Shown here: in pieces, positions 60,290-64,000 of the stretch
How positions within the stretch are numbered: the first letter of the stretch is position 1
How the letters are laid out: every line of letters starts with the position of its first letter
Origin: CAMCHP01 sp036835325
Lineage (GTDB): Bacteria > Bacteroidota > Bacteroidia > Flavobacteriales_D > Sanyastnellaceae
Assembly: GCA_036835325.1 (NCBI GenBank)
Contig: DAITMF010000011.1
Location: 11,652 to 75,651, forward strand
Direction of reading: 5' to 3'
DNA length: 64,000 nt
The notes under the pieces: generated by a model
Seen by the model: the letters and a program-made list of their open reading frames with translations, nothing else
The model's database searches: none
What the model was told of the DNA's origin: nothing
Position numbers and translations under genes: made by a program

Positions 60290-60877
60290 TTAGCTGATCA
60301 TGCGGAGAAAGTGTCCCATATCGGTACGCTTGGTGCGCAGGTAAGCCTCATTATCGGCGTGAGGAGCGATTTCCATCGGACGGCGTTCTACGACTTCGAC
60401 CCCTGAACCGGTGAAGGCATCGACTTTCTCAGGATTGTTGGTGTAGAGGTTGATGTGCGTGATTCCCAATTCCAGTAAAATATCAATCGCCGGTGTGAAA
60501 TTCCGTTCGTCGCTGTGAAAACCCAAAGCATGGTTCGCCTTGATCGTGTCAAGTCCGTCACGCTGCAAATTGTACGCTTTCATTTTATTGACGAGCCCAA
60601 TGCCGCGTCCTTCCTGGCGTAGGTAAATCAGCATCCCTCCTTCTTTACCGAAAAGCTCCATGGCTGCGTGCAGCTGTTCACCGCAATCGCACTTACGGCT
60701 TCCAAAAACGTCGCCGGTCATGCATTCAGAATGAATCCGTACGTTGAGCGGTCGTTGATCTGCGCCAACCACTGACCACATGGCAAGGTGCGGAAAGTCT
60801 TCGAAACCGCTTTCGAAGGCAATCATCTCAAAGTTGCCAAATGCTGTCGGAAGGAGCGTTTGCGCGAGTAGTTTCAT
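60290..60877 (-). CDS. ribA: GTP cyclohydrolase II
   Basis: The 195-residue stand-alone enzyme makes the first riboflavin precursor from GTP. The zinc site is HSECMTGDVFGSRKCDCGEQ. YLRQEGRGIGLVNKMKAYNL and TIKANHALGFHSDERNFTPA are the catalytic and GTP-binding blocks, and INLYTNNPEKVDAFTGSGVE and VVERRPMEI close the domain. It is not fused to DHBP synthase (RibB), which must be elsewhere. ATG 60877 agrees with family length. A perfect -7 box is at 60915-60922. Confidence 0.95.
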   Translation of the reverse strand: MKLLAQTLLPTAFGNFEMIAFESGFEDFPHLAMWSVVGADQRPLNVRIHSECMTGDVFGSRKCDCGEQLHAAMELFGKEGGMLIYLRQEGRGIGLVNKMKAYNLQRDGLDTIKANHALGFHSDERNFTPAIDILLELGITHINLYTNNPEKVDAFTGSGVEVVERRPMEIAPHADNEAYLRTKRTDMGHFLRMIS

Positions 60878-60914
60878 CGCAGGAATAATCCGCGGAGCGG
60901 AAAAATGTTCACTG

Positions 60915-60922
60915 CAAATTTA
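60915..60922 (-). promoter_or_regulatory. -7 box of ribA
   Basis: TAAATTTG on the minus strand is a perfect TAnnTTTG, 37 nt before ATG 60877. No FMN-riboswitch-like conserved sequence is seen in the leader. Confidence 0.5.
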
Positions 60923-60972
60923 CGGAATTTAAGAGGGGGACTATTTTTCTGGATGGATGGACTTAGCGTTTA

Positions 60973-62325
60973 TTAGGAAATGGCTTGTTTATTGACGATG
61001 GTCAAATTTGTCAACCCGCCCAAAATCAAGCATATACCTGCCAGCACCATCGTATTAATGATGTCTTCGCCGAGGAGATTCTTGTAAAGGATGTTGATCC
61101 CCCCCAAGGAGGCTACAATTTGCGGAATCACGATAAACATGTTGAAGATGCCCATGTACACGCCCATCTTCTCTGCCGGAAGCGCACTGGAAACCATGGC
61201 GTAGGGCATTGACAGGATGCTTCCCCAAGCAATGCCAACCAAGGCAAACGATAGGTTAAGGCCCCACGACGTTTCGGGCGTCCAATGCATCATGCTAATG
61301 AATCCAATACCTCCAATAATCAATGAAACCATGTGGATGTACTTGCGGTTCACGCGAATCCGCGAAGCGAAAAAGGCAATGATCAGCGCGAACGCCATTG
61401 AGGTTAAGCCATACACCCCCATGGAACTGCTCACGAGGTTTGCAGCTTCGTTGTAGGCCGCTGAAAGTTGCTCATAATTCGCTGCGCCCTCTTCCGGCTG
61501 AGGGGCGTTGAACACCGATTCTGTGAGCGCCGGTGTCGCAAACGACCACATGGTAAAAAAGGCAAACCATGAGAAAAACTGCACCAAACCAAGCTTCTTC
61601 ATCACAAGTGGCATGCTCGATACATTCCTTGCGATGGCGTTAAGACCATTGAAGAAACCAGCCGTTTCAGACTTCTCTTTTTCGAAGGCCTCCATGTCTT
61701 CAGGAGGCTCTTCAGTGGTTGTGAACACTGTGTAGAGGATGGATGCCATAAAAACAAAAGCACCTACGGCGAAAGCAACGTAGACGCTCTGCGGTATCTC
61801 GCCCGGTGCAGCAGTATTCTCAGCACCCAATTTGGTCACCAACCACGGCAGGTTCGAAGCTACCCATGTACCTATGCCAATGATGAGCGTTTGAATCACA
61901 AAACCGTATGAACGTTGATCATCGGGAAGTTTGTCGGCCACCAAAGCCCGAAACGGTTCCATGCTGATGTTGATGGAGGCATCAAGAACCCAAAGAAATC
62001 CTGCCGCCATCCATACCGCCGGGCTGTAAGGCACGAAGAACAAAGCCAATGAGCTCAGAACAGCGCCAATGAGGAAAAACGGACGTCGACGTCCCCATCT
62101 CGGACTCCATGTGCGATCGCTCATGTAGCCGATAATGGGTTGAACAATGAGACCGGTGAGCGGTGCAGCAATCCAGAGAATCGGAATATCGTCTTTATCG
62201 GCGCCTAAGGTTTGAAAGATGCGTGACATGTTTGACCCTTGGAGCGCGAAGCCGAATTGGATGCCAAGGAATCCAAAGCTCATGTTCCAAATGTCCCAAA
62301 AAGAGAGGCGTTTTTTGGTACCCAT
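60973..62325 (-). CDS. MFS transporter, SLC45/GPH-like sugar carrier
   Basis: The 450-residue protein has twelve membrane segments. It opens LSFWDIWNMSFGFLGIQFGF and has GLIVQPIIGYMSDRTWSPRW and GRRRPFFLIGAVLSSLALFF. This loop 2-3 signature (YxSDRxxxxxGRRRPF) is typical of SLC45-type sucrose/maltose carriers and is common in Bacteroidota maltose loci. The central loop (TTEEPPEDMEAFEKEKSETA) is cytoplasmic. GVYMGIFNMFIVIPQIVASL lies near the end. Sugar uptake is the likely role. No glycosidase or sus gene is next to it. A GGATGGATGG motif (60951-60960) lies just after its stop. Confidence 0.88.
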   Translation of the reverse strand: MGTKKRLSFWDIWNMSFGFLGIQFGFALQGSNMSRIFQTLGADKDDIPILWIAAPLTGLIVQPIIGYMSDRTWSPRWGRRRPFFLIGAVLSSLALFFVPYSPAVWMAAGFLWVLDASINISMEPFRALVADKLPDDQRSYGFVIQTLIIGIGTWVASNLPWLVTKLGAENTAAPGEIPQSVYVAFAVGAFVFMASILYTVFTTTEEPPEDMEAFEKEKSETAGFFNGLNAIARNVSSMPLVMKKLGLVQFFSWFAFFTMWSFATPALTESVFNAPQPEEGAANYEQLSAAYNEAANLVSSSMGVYGLTSMAFALIIAFFASRIRVNRKYIHMVSLIIGGIGFISMMHWTPETSWGLNLSFALVGIAWGSILSMPYAMVSSALPAEKMGVYMGIFNMFIVIPQIVASLGGINILYKNLLGEDIINTMVLAGICLILGGLTNLTIVNKQAIS

Positions 62326-62391
62326 ACATGGAGGTTTTCAGGGTTGGAAGATAGGAAAAGTGTATCAATCACACTAACCCATCCTTCCCGC

Positions 62392-62419
62392 AAAAAGGGC
62401 CGGCCACAATGGCCAGCCC
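62392..62419 (-). terminator. Rho-independent terminator of the Cys-rich repeat protein gene
   Basis: On the minus strand GGGCTGGCC (62411-62419) pairs with GGCCGGCCC (62397-62405), with one G-U pair and an ATTGT loop, followed by five T (62392-62396). Confidence 0.9.
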
Positions 62420-62445
62420 CCTTTCGTGTTTCAGGTTTTGGTTGA

Positions 62446-64000
62446 CTAGTCGCAGAATGTTCCGAAAACAGATAGGAACACTGACAAGTCGGTTGAGTTG
62501 ATGACTCCGTCGTTGTTCAAATCGCCCACACAGGCGCTGCCCGTTCCGTTGGCACATGAGCCATCTTCTTGGTTTGCAAATGGGTTGAAGTTGTCAAAGC
62601 TCGGGTCGGTACATCCTGGACGTACATCGACGCAGCCTCCATTGTCGACGTTGGCTGATGGGTTGAAGTTGAATGCGGCAGGATCGGTGCATCCGAACAC
62701 GGTCGCGATGCATGTGCCATCATTGACGTTGGCCAATGGATTGAAGTTGGTCGCAGTTGCATCGGTGCAGCCAGGTACAGGTAGTACACAGCTCCCATCA
62801 TCGACTGTGGCGGCTGAATTGAAGTTCAACGCCAATGGGTTTGTACAGCCGGGGATTGAGCATTCGAACAAACAACTTCCATCATCGAGGGTAGCAGCAG
62901 GGTTGAAGTTTGAAGCCGCGGCGTAGGTGCAACCAGGAATCACGCCACACTCGAAACCTGGAACAGCAAACTCACAGCTTCCATCGTCTTCAGTTGCAAG
63001 GGGATCAAAATTGCACGCCACAGAATCAGTACAGCCGGGTACAACCTGCAATTCAGTTGAAATGCTAAGGTTGTCAAACTCTACCGCTGTGCGCGCAGTG
63101 GCTCCTGATGAGTGAACTACGTCGATGCCCATGTAACCGGTTCCGGTGAGTGCCACCGCGTTGTCGATGGCAGTTCCCTGAAGCACAGTTGCTTCAGCAG
63201 ACGGACAGTCAGCAGCAGTAACACCACCACCACTGGTCAAGGCAAGGCTTGAAGTGAACAGTGTCCACTGGCCTGATGCAGATCGTTGAACACGAATGGC
63301 CACACCCACGTCGGTAATGCCATTGTTCAGTGCTGCTGACGTTACGAGTGTCGTTGCGACGCCATTCTCGACCCTCTGGAGGAAGAACTCATCTCCACCT
63401 GAGTTGTCGCCAATAATGATACGGTATCCGTTGATGGTTGCAGAAGTAAGGTCAGCTTGGTCAGCGTACAACCAGAATGCCATGGTGTTGGCGCTTGTCA
63501 GTGCTTGACCTCGGCGGCCCAGCCAGAAGCTCCAGTCTTGCGCGTCTTGCCAGTTGCTGTAGGCTGTAGAAAGGTAAACCCGTCCTGACGTAGAAGTAGT
63601 CACGTTCATGCGGGCAGTTAGCGAGCAAGTCGCGCCTGGTCCGGCGTCGCTATCAGAATTGACATTCCATGAATTTGTGCTTCCACCCCAAACGACACCG
63701 GCAGTGAAGTTGCCGTCATCGAATGATTCGTAGACATCGGTGCAGGTAGTCGCCGGACAATTGTCACAGTTGTCAGAAAAGAAGCATGAGCCATCGTCGC
63801 AGCCGGCTGCTGCGTCGAAGTTGCATGCAGCAGCGTCGGTACATCCGGCAGTGGCTGTGCCGCCACAGTTGCCGCACGCATCGAGGAATAGGCATGAACC
63901 GTCGTCGCAACCGGCTGCTGCGTCGAAGTTGCATGCGGCAGGGTTGGTACATCCGGCAGTGGCTGTGCCGCCACAGTTGCCGCACGCATCGAGGAATAGG
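62446..64000 (-). CDS. Large secreted Cys-rich repeat protein with dockerin-like C-terminus (5' end outside window)
   Basis: The frame stays open from the TAG at 62446 to the window edge, giving 517 visible residues; the ATG at 63609 is internal. From the N-terminal side there are: two 36-residue Cys-rich units (DACGNCGGTATAGC, then CNFDAAAGCDDGSC); a laminin-G/jelly-roll-like domain of about 200 residues (YESFDDGNFTAGVVWGGS, WQDAQDWSFWLGRRGQ); six units of the form PGCTDxxAxNFNPxAxxDDGSC; and a final EF-hand-like loop, VGDLNNDGVINSTDLSVFLS, ending FGTFCD. Such GCT...DDGSC units are common in secreted Flavobacteriales proteins. No T9SS domain of type A or B follows. Its own terminator lies downstream. 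Confidence 0.85.
   Translation of the reverse strand, partial: LFLDACGNCGGTATAGCTNPAACNFDAAAGCDDGSCLFLDACGNCGGTATAGCTDAAACNFDAAAGCDDGSCFFSDNCDNCPATTCTDVYESFDDGNFTAGVVWGGSTNSWNVNSDSDAGPGATCSLTARMNVTTSTSGRVYLSTAYSNWQDAQDWSFWLGRRGQALTSANTMAFWLYADQADLTSATINGYRIIIGDNSGGDEFFLQRVENGVATTLVTSAALNNGITDVGVAIRVQRSASGQWTLFTSSLALTSGGGVTAADCPSAEATVLQGTAIDNAVALTGTGYMGIDVVHSSGATARTAVEFDNLSISTELQVVPGCTDSVACNFDPLATEDDGSCEFAVPGFECGVIPGCTYAAASNFNPAATLDDGSCLFECSIPGCTNPLALNFNSAATVDDGSCVLPVPGCTDATATNFNPLANVNDGTCIATVFGCTDPAAFNFNPSANVDNGGCVDVRPGCTDPSFDNFNPFANQEDGSCANGTGSACVGDLNNDGVINSTDLSVFLSVFGTFCD
63784..63999. repeat. 108-bp tandem DNA repeat (two copies in view)
   Basis: Bases 63784-63891 and 63892-63999 are nearly identical 108-bp units, differing at a handful of positions. 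Each codes for one 36-residue Cys-rich unit of the gene on the minus strand. The array probably continues beyond the window. Confidence 0.9.

Noticed and set aside
63618..63989. Two minus-strand ORFs at the right edge in other frames (63618-63989 and 63773-63985), and the ATG at 63609 as a gene start
   Set aside because: They are frame shadows of the 108-bp repeats. The frame of the 62446 gene is open to the window edge and codes for matching Cys-rich units, so the gene continues upstream.
1..64000. CRISPR arrays, insertion sequences, phage genes, tRNA or rRNA genes
   Set aside because: No repeat-spacer pattern, transposase, integrase or cloverleaf-sized free interval was found; intergenic gaps are all below about 190 bases.
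1..64000. Biosynthetic gene cluster or classical defence system
   Set aside because: Apart from the solitary ParE-like gene no defence gene was recognised, and recQ and the HAD, MBL and PLP enzymes fit ordinary housekeeping.

Overview
The window looks like chromosome of a marine-type Bacteroidota, most likely order Flavobacteriales. The signs are: many secreted proteins ending in type IX secretion (T9SS) sorting domains of type A or type B; SprB-like and PKD repeats; promoters of the TAnnTTTG (-7) class and almost no Shine-Dalgarno sites; a Bacteroidota-type omega subunit; the run parA-parB-DUF5683-dapB-lepB-wbqC; and an S46 dipeptidyl-peptidase. Base composition is near 50% GC and looks even throughout. 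I see no rRNA, tRNA, phage, transposase or CRISPR array. Coding density is very high: no stretch over 300 bases lacks a gene, and the longest gap is about 190 bases.

Layout. 1-3.6 kb: start of purB, an ECF sigma factor operon with a membrane and a periplasmic partner, msrB and a DEAD-box RNA helicase. 3.7-7.5 kb: a PKD-rich T9SS protein, a PUR-alpha-like nucleic acid binding protein with a clear promoter, and an FMN reductase. 7.6-13.5 kb: one long operon (MBL-fold hydrolase, parA, parB, DUF5683, dapB, lepB, wbqC). 13.5-16.3 kb: orphan ParE-like toxin, Cys/Met PLP enzyme, bamD-rpoZ. 16.5-27.7 kb: subtilisin-like protease, folE plus a tiny membrane peptide, a zinc metalloprotease, HAD phosphatase, class IV aminotransferase, ABC permease and a MauE/DoxX-like membrane protein. 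27.8-31.4 kb: YciI-like lipoprotein, recQ, rlmI. 31.5-37.2 kb: tandem paralogous FG-GAP/ASPIC secreted proteins. 37.2-45.1 kb: Fe-S membrane protein plus FAD oxidoreductase, EamA exporter, CotH-like T9SS protein, a 34-residue membrane peptide, and an unrecognised protein behind a strong inverted repeat. 45.2-53.5 kb: DPP11-like peptidase, J-domain protein, threonine aldolase, a T9SS protein, cvfB-like gene, yaaA and an FKBP lipoprotein. 53.6-64 kb: M43 metalloprotease, SRPBCC protein, DUF819 protein, histone-deacetylase-like hydrolase, ribA, MFS transporter and the 3' end of a Cys-rich repeat protein that runs off the window.

Eight large exported proteins take up about a third of the window, so the cell invests heavily in surface and extracellular proteins, including three or four proteases, while the rest is mostly housekeeping. 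The most unusual signals are: two adjacent paralogs that share their body but end in different C-terminal modules (T9SS type A versus a dockerin-like EF-hand pair), with a dockerin-like end again on the last protein; a strongly over-represented GGATGGATGG motif; four minus-strand genes whose -7 box sits exactly 4 nt before the start codon (predicted leaderless mRNAs); an 11-bp inverted repeat abutting the start codon of an unknown gene; and convergent gene pairs that share their stop codons.
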